This document shows, in pieces, positions 16,241 through 25,365 of a stretch of DNA of 64,000 nt. Numbering within the stretch: the first letter of the stretch is position 1; the number at the start of each line of letters is the position of its first letter. The position numbers and the translations under genes are program-made. The notes below the pieces were generated by a model that saw only the letters and a list, made by a program, of their open reading frames with translations, did no database searches and had not been told where the DNA came from. The stretch comes from Nostoc linckia z4 (GTDB lineage: Bacteria; Cyanobacteriota; Cyanobacteriia; Cyanobacteriales; Nostocaceae), in assembly GCF_002608075.1 (NCBI RefSeq), contig NZ_LAHA01000037.1, positions 1 to 64,000 of the forward strand, in the 5' to 3' direction.

Positions 16241-18331
16241 ATGGATAAAAAACAAAATCAACCTAAAGAATATGATGTTGTGTTTGGTGGCGATAATCCT
16301 TCACCATTAGGCGGTTTGGTATTAGGAGGCTTAGAAGGAGCCAAACACCGTTTATCAAGTAATCTTTTAGAAGAACGTATTGCTGCACTTTCTGAAGTCT
16401 TGAACTATGGAGAACCTGGTTTAGATTTGTTGATTCAGGCTTTAAAAGATGAATCAGAACAGGTTCAGAACAAAGCCTACCCTCTTTTGTTATCAAGAAA
16501 GGAAGAAAATGTCAAAGAGGCACTGAGCCAATACAAGCCTTGGCAATTTTTTGAATACTTACGCACCACAAGCGGACATTCACATCCAGTATATTGCCGT
16601 GCAGTTAGCCCGGATGGACAAATTTTAATAACAGGTGCAAGTGATGGTATTAGAGGTTGGAATCTAAAAACAGGAAAACAACTTTATTTTTTGTCAAATC
16701 CCTATCCTAGATATGTGAGTATTAGCTCTGATGGAGAGAATATTTTAAGTGTATTTTATGATTATAGTATACAATTTTGGGATTTAAAAACTGGTCAATT
16801 TCTTCAAAGTATTAACCTAGAAGATTCACGTCGTTCTACTTCTATAATTGTTAGCTCAAACTGGCAGATTGCTGTAGGTTTCAAAAACAAAAGCATTGAT
16901 ATCTGGGATTGGAACACAAAACAGCTAATCCGAACCCTCAAAGTTTATTGTGGTAAGCTTAGTTCTATAGCTCTGAGTTCAAATGGAAAAATTTTAGCAG
17001 GAGGTAGTTTTGACAACCGCATCCGAGTTTGGGATTTGAATACAGGAAAAGAAATTCAGACACTTGAAGGTCATGTACAAAGTGTTTGTTTTCTTGCAAT
17101 TAGTCCCGATAATAAAACTATTGTTAGCTGTGGAGATAAAACTATAAAAGTATGGAATTTAGAAACAGGTAAGTTAATCAATACCTTTATAGGTCATAAA
17201 CGTCGTATAGTTTCTGCTACTATTAGTCATGATTGGCAAACGATTATTAGTTATAGTACAGACAAATCTATCCTTCAATGGAATTTAAATACAGGACAGA
17301 AATTAGGCACATATCAAGAGACTTTTGAAAATGATTTCTCTTTATTAATCACTGAGCAAGGACAAAATTTTATTACTATCAGCGATCATATAGTGAACAC
17401 ATGGAATTTATATACAGGACAAGTAATCAACACATTCTCAGTAGCAGGACATTTAGGTTCAATTAGTTCTCTCGCCCTCAGCCCTGATGGATTAACTATT
17501 TATAGTTGCGGAGGTGGTGATGCAACCATCAAGTTATGGGATGCTAGAACAGGGGATAAAATTTCTACTCTCTTTGGTCATTCAGCACCAGTTCATTGTT
17601 TAGTTACTAAGCAAGATGACAGTATTTTATTTAGTGCTAGTAGCGACAAAACTATCAAAATTTGGAATGTAAAGCATCAGCAAGAAATAAGTACACTTGT
17701 TGGTCATTCCAATAAAATTTTTGCTTTGGATATTAGCCATAACGGAAAAATTTTAGCTAGTGGAGATTTAGATGGCAATATTAAAGTATGGAATTTGGAA
17801 ACAGGAAAAGAAATTTATAATTTACAACAAAAGGCATACTCAAATCCTGTTATAAATAGAGTGTTTAGCCTAGCTATTAGTCCAGATGGTAAAAAATTGG
17901 TTAGTTGTACCGAAAGACTTTATCCAGTATTGCAAGTTTGGAATTTAGAAACAGGCGAAGAAATTTATTCACTAACAGATATATCCGTTGAGCATATCAA
18001 GATTAGTCCCAATGGAAAATATTTAATTAGTGGAGCGTATTATCGACAAAATATTGAAGTACGTGATTTACAAACAGGAGCAGAAATTCGTACTTTTCCA
18101 GGACAAGTAGATTGCTTAACTATTAGCCAAGATGGAGAAGCAATATTTGTCGGTAGTAAAGACAAAAGCATTCAAATCTGGAATTTAAATACAGGAGAAC
18201 TAGTTCGCTCGCTAAAACCACACCCATTTCATTATGACAAAAAAGCAATAGCTATCAGCCAAAATGGGCAAATTCTTGTTAGTGGGAAGGGGGGTAATAT
18301 TAATATATGGGGTGTACGAAAAGTTGAGTGA
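16241..18331 (+). CDS. Large WD40 protein with LGG module (first motif FGG)
   Basis: 696 residues. Module at 1-86 (NQPKEYDVVFGG, SPLGGL, VLGGLEGAKHRL, HEAT-like, L-L-L-S-R), then the usual linker (KEALSQYKPWQFFEYL) and about 13-14 WD40 blades, enough for two propellers (IRGWNLKTGKQL, IKVWNLETGKLI, IKLWDARTGDKI, IKVWNLETGKEI, IQIWNLNTGELV). It ends I-N-I-W-G-V-R-K-V-E. It is the largest module protein of the island, likely from duplication of a seven-blade array. The start follows a duplication scar (16142-16220), and no strong ribosome site is seen. Confidence 0.87.
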   Translation: MDKKQNQPKEYDVVFGGDNPSPLGGLVLGGLEGAKHRLSSNLLEERIAALSEVLNYGEPGLDLLIQALKDESEQVQNKAYPLLLSRKEENVKEALSQYKPWQFFEYLRTTSGHSHPVYCRAVSPDGQILITGASDGIRGWNLKTGKQLYFLSNPYPRYVSISSDGENILSVFYDYSIQFWDLKTGQFLQSINLEDSRRSTSIIVSSNWQIAVGFKNKSIDIWDWNTKQLIRTLKVYCGKLSSIALSSNGKILAGGSFDNRIRVWDLNTGKEIQTLEGHVQSVCFLAISPDNKTIVSCGDKTIKVWNLETGKLINTFIGHKRRIVSATISHDWQTIISYSTDKSILQWNLNTGQKLGTYQETFENDFSLLITEQGQNFITISDHIVNTWNLYTGQVINTFSVAGHLGSISSLALSPDGLTIYSCGGGDATIKLWDARTGDKISTLFGHSAPVHCLVTKQDDSILFSASSDKTIKIWNVKHQQEISTLVGHSNKIFALDISHNGKILASGDLDGNIKVWNLETGKEIYNLQQKAYSNPVINRVFSLAISPDGKKLVSCTERLYPVLQVWNLETGEEIYSLTDISVEHIKISPNGKYLISGAYYRQNIEVRDLQTGAEIRTFPGQVDCLTISQDGEAIFVGSKDKSIQIWNLNTGELVRSLKPHPFHYDKKAIAISQNGQILVSGKGGNINIWGVRKVE

Positions 18332-18396
18332 AAATTGCGATCGCCTCACCTCAGTGATTGGGAATACTAAGTAGTAGGCTCAACAGTAAAAACCTG

Positions 18397-18999
18397 ATGA
18401 AAGAAAATACCAATCGCCCAAGAGTTTATGATGCTGTTCTTGGCGGTCAAGAAAAAGCGCCTCCTGGTGCTGTAGTATTAGGAGGACTAGAAGGTGTTAA
18501 AAGACGCTTGGCAAATCCGGTAATTGAACAAAGAATCGCAGCACTAGAAGAAGCACTCAAGTATGGCGAAGCAGGTTTGGAATTGGTAATCTGGGCGTTA
18601 GACGATAAATTATGGAAAGTACGCCAAGCAGCTTATTCACTACTAGCTTCTCGACAAGAACCTATAGTACAAGAAATACTTCAGGACTATAGTCATAAAA
18701 TTGACAGATATGATGCTTTCGTAGCGATGGCGCGTGCTGGCGGAGTGTCCGATATCGATACACTAATGGAGAATCTAGAAAATGACCGCACTAGCGCCAC
18801 CTACAAGTTAGTTGACTTTACACTGGGCTTAGTTGATACCCCTCAAGGTCAAGACCGAATTCGACATTACCTGTTCAATGGCACCCAGATACAACGTAAT
18901 TATGCAGCACTTTATTTTAAACGACGCGGAGCAAAAAATATTTTAAAAGAAGCAGTAAACCAAGGGTGTATTGATAAATTGCAAGCATTTTCTAAATAA
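18397..18999 (+). CDS. HEAT-repeat protein with LGG module
   Basis: 200 residues from ATG 18397 (MKENTNRPRVYDAVLGG); an in-frame start 13 codons upstream adds a sequence foreign to the family and is rejected. The module (AVVLGGLEGVKRRL, then IAALEEALKYGEAGLELVIWAL and VRQAAYSLLASR) passes into more alpha-alpha repeats (DRYDAFVAMARAGGVSDIDTL, ATYKLVDFTLG, RNYAALYFKRRG) without a foreign domain. This may show the ancestral, plain-HEAT form of the family. It is followed after eight bases by the GUN4 gene. Confidence 0.85.
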   Translation: MKENTNRPRVYDAVLGGQEKAPPGAVVLGGLEGVKRRLANPVIEQRIAALEEALKYGEAGLELVIWALDDKLWKVRQAAYSLLASRQEPIVQEILQDYSHKIDRYDAFVAMARAGGVSDIDTLMENLENDRTSATYKLVDFTLGLVDTPQGQDRIRHYLFNGTQIQRNYAALYFKRRGAKNILKEAVNQGCIDKLQAFSK

Positions 19000-19007
19000 A
19001 AACAGCA

Positions 19008-19796
19008 ATGTCAGAAAATCGCAATCAACCAAGAGAATATGATGCTGTGCTTGGCGGACAAGTACCACCTCCTGTTGATGGTGTAGTTTTAGGAGGTATT
19101 GAAGGTGTTAAACGACGTTTAAGCAGCGCCACATCTCCACAACAACAAATTCTCGCCGTTGCAGAAGCCCTAAAGTATGGCGAAGCCGGTATCAAGTTGG
19201 TGTTTGAGATTGTAAATACTGAATCTGAAAAGTTGCAATCTACAATATCGTCACTCCTGGGACAACAAGCATTAGCAAAAGTGCAGTCCCATCTACACAG
19301 TGAAATACCATTAATCTCTGCGGTTGATTTAAACTACAGTCGTTTGCAAAATTTACTTGCTTCGGGAAAGTGGAAAGATGCAGACCAAGAGACTGCTAGT
19401 ATAATGCTGCGGGTATGCGATCGCCAACCACAAGGATTTTTAGATCCATCAGACATCGAAAAATTCCCTTGTGCAGACTTAAGCACGATTGAAACTCTCT
19501 GGCAAAAATATAGCAATGGACGCTTTGGTTTTGTTGTCCAAACCCATATCTGGCAAATCGTTGGCGGTACATCAAATCCTGACTGGGAAGTATGGTGTCG
19601 CTTTGGTAAAGGTGTGGGATGGTTTTCTCAAGGTGGTTGGTGCTATTGGAATGATTTGAAATTCGATTTGAGTGCGCCGGTGGGAAACTTACCCCGTGGC
19701 GGTGCATTTATTGGTTGGGGGTTAGGCGACTTTTGGACGGGTTGCAGAACCCTGTCTGCGCTTGCACAGAAATTAGCCAACTGCAAAATAGCTTAA
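19008..19796 (+). CDS. GUN4 domain protein with LGG module
   Basis: 262 residues. Module at 1-88 (NQPREYDAVLGG, PPPVDG, VVLGGIEGVKRRL, shortened HEAT part), followed from about residue 103 by a GUN4 domain: LNYSRLQNLLASGKWKDADQET, CADLSTIETLWQKYSNGRFGF, WCRFGKGVGWF, and a C-terminal GGAFIGWGLGDFW. GUN4 binds porphyrins and stimulates Mg-chelatase, but many cyanobacteria carry GUN4 domains fused to signalling modules. With no tetrapyrrole genes nearby, a sensory or binding role is more likely than chlorophyll synthesis. It lies between the HEAT and WD40 module genes. Confidence 0.88.
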   Translation: MSENRNQPREYDAVLGGQVPPPVDGVVLGGIEGVKRRLSSATSPQQQILAVAEALKYGEAGIKLVFEIVNTESEKLQSTISSLLGQQALAKVQSHLHSEIPLISAVDLNYSRLQNLLASGKWKDADQETASIMLRVCDRQPQGFLDPSDIEKFPCADLSTIETLWQKYSNGRFGFVVQTHIWQIVGGTSNPDWEVWCRFGKGVGWFSQGGWCYWNDLKFDLSAPVGNLPRGGAFIGWGLGDFWTGCRTLSALAQKLANCKIA

Positions 19797-19833
19797 GTTT
19801 GGGAACACTGATATAAGTCAGAGGTAAAAAGCG

Positions 19834-21021
19834 ATGCCAGATAATACCAATCAACCCAGAGAATATGATGCCGTACTTGGCGGACAAGCACGACCTCCTG
19901 TAGATGGGTTAGTTCTAGGCGGAATTGAAAGTGTTAAACGAGGCTTGAATAGTCTATCTGAAGAAACACAGATAGCATCTCTTTATCAGGCATTAAAATA
20001 CGAAGAAGCTGGCTTAGAAATAATTATTCTGGCTTTGAATAGTAAATCAAAAAAATTAAAGCTTTATGCATATAATATACTCCAAAATAGAAGAGAGCGC
20101 AATGTAACAGAAGTATTAAAAAATTATAGTCATTATCAATTTTTCGAGTGTCTCAGTACCATTAATCAGCATTTGGCATGGGTGAAATCTGTAGTTATTA
20201 GCCCAAATGGACAAACCCTTGTCAGTGGGAGTGGTGATAAAACTATAAAAATTTGGGACTTAAAAACGAAAGAAAAAATTTGTATTAGAACTCATAATTT
20301 TGATTACCCTACTTCTCTTGCTATTAGTCCTGATGGACAAACTTTTGTAAGTGGGAGTGGAAACAATATTATTCAGGTATGGAAATTAGATACAGGTAGA
20401 GAAATCTTTACCCTAAAAGGGCATGAAGACTCTGTATATGCGCTAGCTATCGCTCCAGATGGGCGAACTCTATTTAGTGGTAGTTGGAAATGTCTTAAAG
20501 TGTGGAATCTTGAAACAGGAAAAGAAATTTACACTCTTAGAAGACATCCATCCTGGGTTAGAGGAATTGCTATTAGTCCTAACGGTCGGAATTTTGTTAG
20601 TAGCGGTGATGACAAAATAATTAGAATTTGGGATTTGTATACAGATAAGGAATTAAATATCCTGACAGGACATTTATCTCACGTCAGTTCTATTGCTATC
20701 AGTCCAGATGGGCAAACTCTTATTAGTGGTAGTTGGGGTAGCATTAAATTATGGGATTTTCACAAAAGATGCGAAATTCACACATTCAGAGCGCATTCAT
20801 CTTGGGTTAGAGCAATTGCCATTAGTCCAGATGGAAAAATAGCGTTTAGTGCTGGAGATGACAATACTATAAGAATTTGGGATCTTCAAACCAAACAAGA
20901 AATAAATACTCTTATAGGTCATTCTGGATCGGTTTATAGTCTTGCTCTTAGCCCTGATGGACAAACTTTAATTAGTGGTAGTCAAGATAAAACTATTAAA
21001 ATATGGAGTATACCAGAGTAA
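19834..21021 (+). CDS. WD40 protein with LGG module
   Basis: 395 residues. Module at 1-87 (NQPREYDAVLGG, RPPVDG, LVLGGIESVKRGL, HEAT-like, Y-N-I-L-Q-N-R), linker (TEVLKNYSHYQFFECL), then about seven WD40 blades (VVISPNGQTLVSGSGD, IKIWDLKTKEK, IRIWDLYTDKE, IKIWSIPE at the end), a complete propeller. GAGGT lies nine bases before ATG 19834, a good ribosome site. It is the last gene of the plus-strand arm and converges on ycf35. Confidence 0.88.
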   Translation: MPDNTNQPREYDAVLGGQARPPVDGLVLGGIESVKRGLNSLSEETQIASLYQALKYEEAGLEIIILALNSKSKKLKLYAYNILQNRRERNVTEVLKNYSHYQFFECLSTINQHLAWVKSVVISPNGQTLVSGSGDKTIKIWDLKTKEKICIRTHNFDYPTSLAISPDGQTFVSGSGNNIIQVWKLDTGREIFTLKGHEDSVYALAIAPDGRTLFSGSWKCLKVWNLETGKEIYTLRRHPSWVRGIAISPNGRNFVSSGDDKIIRIWDLYTDKELNILTGHLSHVSSIAISPDGQTLISGSWGSIKLWDFHKRCEIHTFRAHSSWVRAIAISPDGKIAFSAGDDNTIRIWDLQTKQEINTLIGHSGSVYSLALSPDGQTLISGSQDKTIKIWSIPE

Positions 21022-21056
21022 ATTAAATAAAAATCAAGTATCTGGCTCTGAATATC

Positions 21057-21084
21057 TAGGACGGGCAAGATGCCCATCCTACAA
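21057..21084. terminator. Hairpin between convergent genes
   Basis: GGGCAAGATGCCC forms a small stem between the WD40 gene and ycf35. The surrounding words (GGACGGGCAAGATGCCCATCC) are a frequent cyanobacterial dispersed repeat, so it may be a repeat rather than a true terminator. No T-run follows closely. Confidence 0.4.
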
Positions 21085-21089
21085 AGTTT

Positions 21090-21464
21090 TTACACCCAAC
21101 GTCCTACAACTACTCGGACAGTTCCATCTGCTAATACTTCTTCGTCTTCAACATTAAAACCTTGTTCTTGGACTGTTGCCATCAAGGTTTTATGAGCATA
21201 TTTTTGACTGATGGAATTAACAAATTGTTGTTGATTAATTTTTGCTCCCCAAAAGTCTGCAACTATTTCGTAACTCTCTCCATTACGGCGAAAACCCAAG
21301 TCATAACCGTTTTTTTGACGAATTACATACTCGGCTTGAGTTGTATCGCCCCGATATCCACGTACATTGGTGTTAGACTCCACTTGATAACCCAATTCTT
21401 GCAACACTTCATGAAGAATTTCACCGCGTTTGATTTGAACTTTAATAGTTGTGAAATGAGACAT
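21090..21464 (-). CDS. ycf35: Ycf35 (DUF1257) family protein
   Basis: 124 residues, beginning MSHFTTIKVQIKRGEILHEVL, with WGAKINQQQFVNSISQKYAHKTL in the middle and a C-terminal VRVVVGRWV strand. This is the DUF1257/Ycf35 pattern kept in cyanobacteria and some algal plastids. It lies downstream of ycf46 on the same strand, separated by about 75 bases of short repeats. DUF2997 proteins usually sit next to this family; here the DUF2997 gene is at the other end of the plus-strand arm. Its molecular role is not established. Confidence 0.88.
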   Translation of the reverse strand: MSHFTTIKVQIKRGEILHEVLQELGYQVESNTNVRGYRGDTTQAEYVIRQKNGYDLGFRRNGESYEIVADFWGAKINQQQFVNSISQKYAHKTLMATVQEQGFNVEDEEVLADGTVRVVVGRWV

Positions 21465-21539
21465 GATATCAATTTTGGATTTTAGATTTTGGATTTTGGA
21501 TTAAAAAACTAGGGGCAGAAAACACATAGTTTTTCTATT

Positions 21540-23177
21540 TTAATCAACTTCTAAAGGGCCGATTCCTTGTTGAGTTGAGTAGTGCTTTAATTCCTGCACT
21601 AACTGAACATCATTGGAAGCTGGCCTTGCGCCTGCTTCTGCTGCCCATTGCTTTAAGGCTTCAATTTGATTGCGGGCGATCGCAGCTAAGGGTACTGTCT
21701 GCGCTACAGCCTGTAAAATATCTTCTGTATTGAAGTCTCGCCGCTGTCCCTCCACTCTTGTGGAAAATGCTTGGTGCATGGCATCAATAATTACTTGTTC
21801 AATTTCTGCACCGCTGAAGTTCGCAGTTTGTTTGGCTAACACAGCTAAATTAAATTCTCGCAGGCGGTTGGGACGTAACCGCTGCAAATGCACTTTAAAA
21901 ATCTCTTGGCGTTCGGCTTGCGTAGGTAAATTCAAAAAGAAAATCTCATCAAATCGTCCTTTGCGTAACAACTCAGCTGGTAATATTTGCACGTTATTTG
22001 CGGTGGCGACAATAAACACTGGGCTGGTTTTCTCCTGCATCCAAGTAATTAAACTGCCAAAAACCCGGCGCGATGTCCCCGAATCCCCATCAATACCACT
22101 GGTAATATTGCCAAAGGCTTTGTCAATTTCATCAATCCACAAAACGCAAGGTGCCATCGCTTCAGTTAGCTGTATCATTTGGCGGACGCGGCTTTCACTT
22201 TCACCAACAATCCCGCCAAATAAACGCCCAGAATCTAACCTGAGTAAAGGTAAACGCCATTCATGGGCGATGGTTTTGGCTGACAGGGATTTACCCGTTC
22301 CCTGTATCCCCACCAACAGCATACCTTTAGGATTAGGAATACCGTAGCGTCTGGCTTCTTCAGTAAAAGCATCTTGGCGCATCTGTACCCATTGTTTGAG
22401 TTGATCTAATCCTCCCACTCGTTTGAGTGATTCTTGCGGTGTGAAAAACTCTAAAATCCCAGTTTGGCGGACTGCTTGCTTTTTTTCTTCCAACACACCA
22501 TCGATGTCAGATTCATTTACTTGCTGTTTGGCTGCTAAGGCTTTTGCTAAAACTCTAGAAATACGAGTGCGGCTTAAACCTTGACAGGCTTTAACTAATT
22601 GTTCCCGCGCCAAACCGGAAACATTTAATTTCTCTGGTACTACTAACTGTTGAATTAAATAATCGATTTCACCGACGCTAGGTAAAGGAAAATCAACCAC
22701 TGTTACCTCTTGCAGTAGTTCATCGGGAAGTTCTAAAGTATGACTGGTAGTGATGATGGTTTTACGCGATCGCTTTAACTCCCGCGTCAAGTTTCGTAAC
22801 TCCCTGACAATGGGCGCATTCTTCTCTGTGGTGGGGTTTTTCACAAATGGATGCAAATCTCGCAGCACAAACATCGCAGCTGTTTGCGAGTCAGCTTTAG
22901 TAATGCGTGCCAATGCAGCCATCACCGAACCTTTATCTGCACCATTGTCACTCCAACCCCGCACAATATCCCAAAATAAAATTTGTCGTTTTGGCACAGA
23001 AAGCGATGCAACTTGCAACAGCACTTCCTCCACAGGTTCTTCTTCCACACAAATCACATACACTAAGGGATACCGTGCCCGAATCATCAAATCGAGTTGT
23101 TCTACCAAGGAGGCATATTGTTGATTCTCTCTGTGATGAGTTGAATCTTCTTTTCCATGTTGATGAAAGTTGCTCAT
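21540..23177 (-). CDS. ycf46: AAA ATPase Ycf46
   Basis: 545 residues. The N-terminal half is a degenerate nucleotide-binding-like domain (YPLVYVICVEEEPVEEVLL, ILFWDIVRGW, VIREL-type segments). The C-terminal half is a full AAA module: Walker A GIQGTGKS, Walker B VLWIDEID, sensor-like VATANN and arginine finger region ELLRKGRFDEIFF. The whole matches Ycf46, a protein conserved in cyanobacteria and red-lineage plastids and linked by others to photosynthesis or carbon uptake control. With ycf35 and the Hsp70/GrpE-like pair, it could remodel the LGG-module proteins; that is inference. Confidence 0.9.
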   Translation of the reverse strand: MSNFHQHGKEDSTHHRENQQYASLVEQLDLMIRARYPLVYVICVEEEPVEEVLLQVASLSVPKRQILFWDIVRGWSDNGADKGSVMAALARITKADSQTAAMFVLRDLHPFVKNPTTEKNAPIVRELRNLTRELKRSRKTIITTSHTLELPDELLQEVTVVDFPLPSVGEIDYLIQQLVVPEKLNVSGLAREQLVKACQGLSRTRISRVLAKALAAKQQVNESDIDGVLEEKKQAVRQTGILEFFTPQESLKRVGGLDQLKQWVQMRQDAFTEEARRYGIPNPKGMLLVGIQGTGKSLSAKTIAHEWRLPLLRLDSGRLFGGIVGESESRVRQMIQLTEAMAPCVLWIDEIDKAFGNITSGIDGDSGTSRRVFGSLITWMQEKTSPVFIVATANNVQILPAELLRKGRFDEIFFLNLPTQAERQEIFKVHLQRLRPNRLREFNLAVLAKQTANFSGAEIEQVIIDAMHQAFSTRVEGQRRDFNTEDILQAVAQTVPLAAIARNQIEALKQWAAEAGARPASNDVQLVQELKHYSTQQGIGPLEVD

Positions 23178-23617
23178 TTTTCTTAAAAATAAGTTGAATC
23201 CAATACCAATTTGGGATTTGAGATTTGGCGCTACTTGAGATTAAAAGCCTTCGCTACAAGGGTGTTCCATGAATTTCAAACAACATTTCCTATACCAATT
23301 CAAAATTCACGCATTCAGAAATTTGAGCATCATCAGTAATATCTCATAAATAATTTAATAACAATGTATAAAGCCGCACTAAATCTTTACCTCTCTTTTG
23401 TTTAGCGTTCTTGGCGGTTCTTTTTCAAACTTAAGTGGATTTTTATAAATTATTAGTATTAATTATAACTAATTTGCGCTTTGTAATCAAGTAGCACGGT
23501 GTCGTAGTACCAAGTTTTTGATATTTTTAAAATATCAATTTTAACTAAACATATATTAGACATCTCAAAAAAAATTACCTATGATGCTTGTACAGCAATT
23601 CCCTCAAGGCCAAAGCA
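23178..23617. promoter_or_regulatory. Divergent intergenic region between ycf46 and ilvD
   Basis: 440 bases. It holds a short dispersed repeat (GCGTTCTTGGCGGTTC near 23404) and AT-rich DNA from about 23440. No riboswitch, T-box or palindrome was recognised upstream of ilvD. Confidence 0.4.
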
Positions 23618-25309
23618 ATGTCAGAGAATTTCAGAAGTAAAGTTGTTACACAAGGAGTGCAGCGATCGCCAAATCGGGCTATGCTGCGTGCAGTGGGTTT
23701 TCAAGATGAAGACTTTCACAAAGCAATTGTGGGTGTGGCTAATGCTTATAGCACCATCACACCCTGTAACATTGGTATCAATCAGCTAGCACAAAGAGCG
23801 GAAGCGGGAATTAAACTAGCCGGGGCGATGCCGCAAATCTTCGGCACAATTACCATTAGTGATGGGATTTCTATGGGAACCGAGGGGATGAAATATTCCC
23901 TAGTGTCACGAGAAGTAATTGCTGACTCCATTGAAACCGTTTGTAATGGTCAAAATATGGATGGTGTCATTGCCATCGGTGGCTGTGATAAAAACATGCC
24001 AGGAGCGATGATTGCGATCGCACGGATGAATATCCCGGCTATCTTTGTTTACGGTGGCACAATTAAACCAGGACACTACAATGGCCGCGACTTGACTATT
24101 GTGAGTTCCTTTGAGGCTGTGGGTGAATACAGTGCTGGCAAAATTGACCACAACGAACTGATGGAAGTAGAACGCCATGCTTGTCCCGGTGCTGGTTCTT
24201 GCGGTGGGATGTACACAGCCAATACTATGTCCTCAGCCTTTGAAGCGATGGGTATGAGTTTACCCTATTCTTCCACAATGGCGGCACAAGATGACGAAAA
24301 AGCCGATAACACCGAAGAATCAGCCAAGGTATTAGTAGAAGCAATTCGCCATCAACTGTTACCCCGGCAAATCATCAACCGCAAATCTATAGAAAATGCT
24401 ATTTCTGTAATTATGGCTGTGGGTGGTTCAACTAACGCCGTGTTACATTTTTTGGCCATCGCTAGTGCAGCTGATGTAGAACTTAATTTAGATGATTTTG
24501 AGACTATCCGCGCTCGTGTCCCTGTTTTGTGCGATCTCAAACCTAGTGGTAGATACGTAGCCACAGACTTACATCAAGCTGGTGGTATTCCCCAAGTGAT
24601 GAAAATGCTATTAGTGCATGGATTACTTCATGGAGACTGTATCACCATCACAGGTAAAACCATCGCCGAAATTTTAGCAGATGTCCCCAATGAACCACCA
24701 AGCAATCAAGATGTGATTCGTCCTTGGAATCACCCAGTGTATCCCCAAGGCCACTTAGCAGTTCTCAAAGGCAACCTTGCAACAGAGGGAGCAGTAGCAA
24801 AAATTACCGGAGTAAAAAATCCCAGCATTACCGGTTCTGCAAGGGTATTTGATTCCGAGGAACAATGCTTAGATGCCATCCTCGCAGGTAAGATTAAAGC
24901 TGGTGATGTAATAGTCATCCGCTATGAAGGCCCCAAAGGCGGCCCTGGTATGCGGGAAATGCTTGCACCCACCTCAGCAATTATTGGTGCGGGTTTAGGT
25001 GATACAGTGGGGTTAATTACCGATGGACGCTTTTCCGGCGGTACTTACGGGATGGTAGTGGGACATGTGGCTCCCGAAGCTGCCGTTGGTGGTGCGATCG
25101 CTCTGGTGGAAGAAGGTGATAGCATCACCATTGATGCTCATGCTCGCCGATTGCAAATCAACATAGACGATGCAGAATTAGCCCGTCGCCGCGCCAAATG
25201 GCAACCCCGTCCACCACTTTATACAAAAGGCATCCTAGCCAAATATGCCAAGTTAGTTTCCTCTAGCAGTGTTGGTGCTGTTACGGACTTGGATTTGTTT
25301 AATGAGTAG
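23618..25309 (+). CDS. ilvD: Dihydroxy-acid dehydratase
   Basis: 563 residues from ATG 23618 ([13 protein letters not shown]); a TTG-started extension of ten residues is less likely. It converts 2,3-dihydroxy-isovalerate and its isoleucine-pathway homologue to 2-keto acids in valine, leucine and isoleucine synthesis. Seen: [11 protein letters not shown] (Fe-S Cys), [18 protein letters not shown] (further ligands), and a C-terminal [12 protein letters not shown]. Length is normal for cyanobacterial IlvD. It stands alone and ends in a purine-rich repeat. No other ilv or leu genes are in the window. Confidence 0.96.
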   Translation: MSENFRSKVVTQGVQRSPNRAMLRAVGFQDEDFHKAIVGVANAYSTITPCNIGINQLAQRAEAGIKLAGAMPQIFGTITISDGISMGTEGMKYSLVSREVIADSIETVCNGQNMDGVIAIGGCDKNMPGAMIAIARMNIPAIFVYGGTIKPGHYNGRDLTIVSSFEAVGEYSAGKIDHNELMEVERHACPGAGSCGGMYTANTMSSAFEAMGMSLPYSSTMAAQDDEKADNTEESAKVLVEAIRHQLLPRQIINRKSIENAISVIMAVGGSTNAVLHFLAIASAADVELNLDDFETIRARVPVLCDLKPSGRYVATDLHQAGGIPQVMKMLLVHGLLHGDCITITGKTIAEILADVPNEPPSNQDVIRPWNHPVYPQGHLAVLKGNLATEGAVAKITGVKNPSITGSARVFDSEEQCLDAILAGKIKAGDVIVIRYEGPKGGPGMREMLAPTSAIIGAGLGDTVGLITDGRFSGGTYGMVVGHVAPEAAVGGAIALVEEGDSITIDAHARRLQINIDDAELARRRAKWQPRPPLYTKGILAKYAKLVSSSSVGAVTDLDLFNE

Positions 25310-25350
25310 GGAAGGGGGAAGGGGAAAGGGGAAGGGGGAAAGGGGAACAT
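25308..25350. repeat. Purine-rich short tandem repeat
   Basis: GGGAAGGGGGAAAGGGGAA-type units lie between the convergent ilvD and the hybrid kinase gene. They are similar to the array at 1-45. Confidence 0.75.
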
Positions 25351-25365
25351 TTAGCCTCCTTCAAC

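Noticed and set aside
21670-23197. Plus-strand frames opposite ycf46
   Set aside because: Shadow frames of a clearly conserved AAA ATPase; no family similarity of their own.
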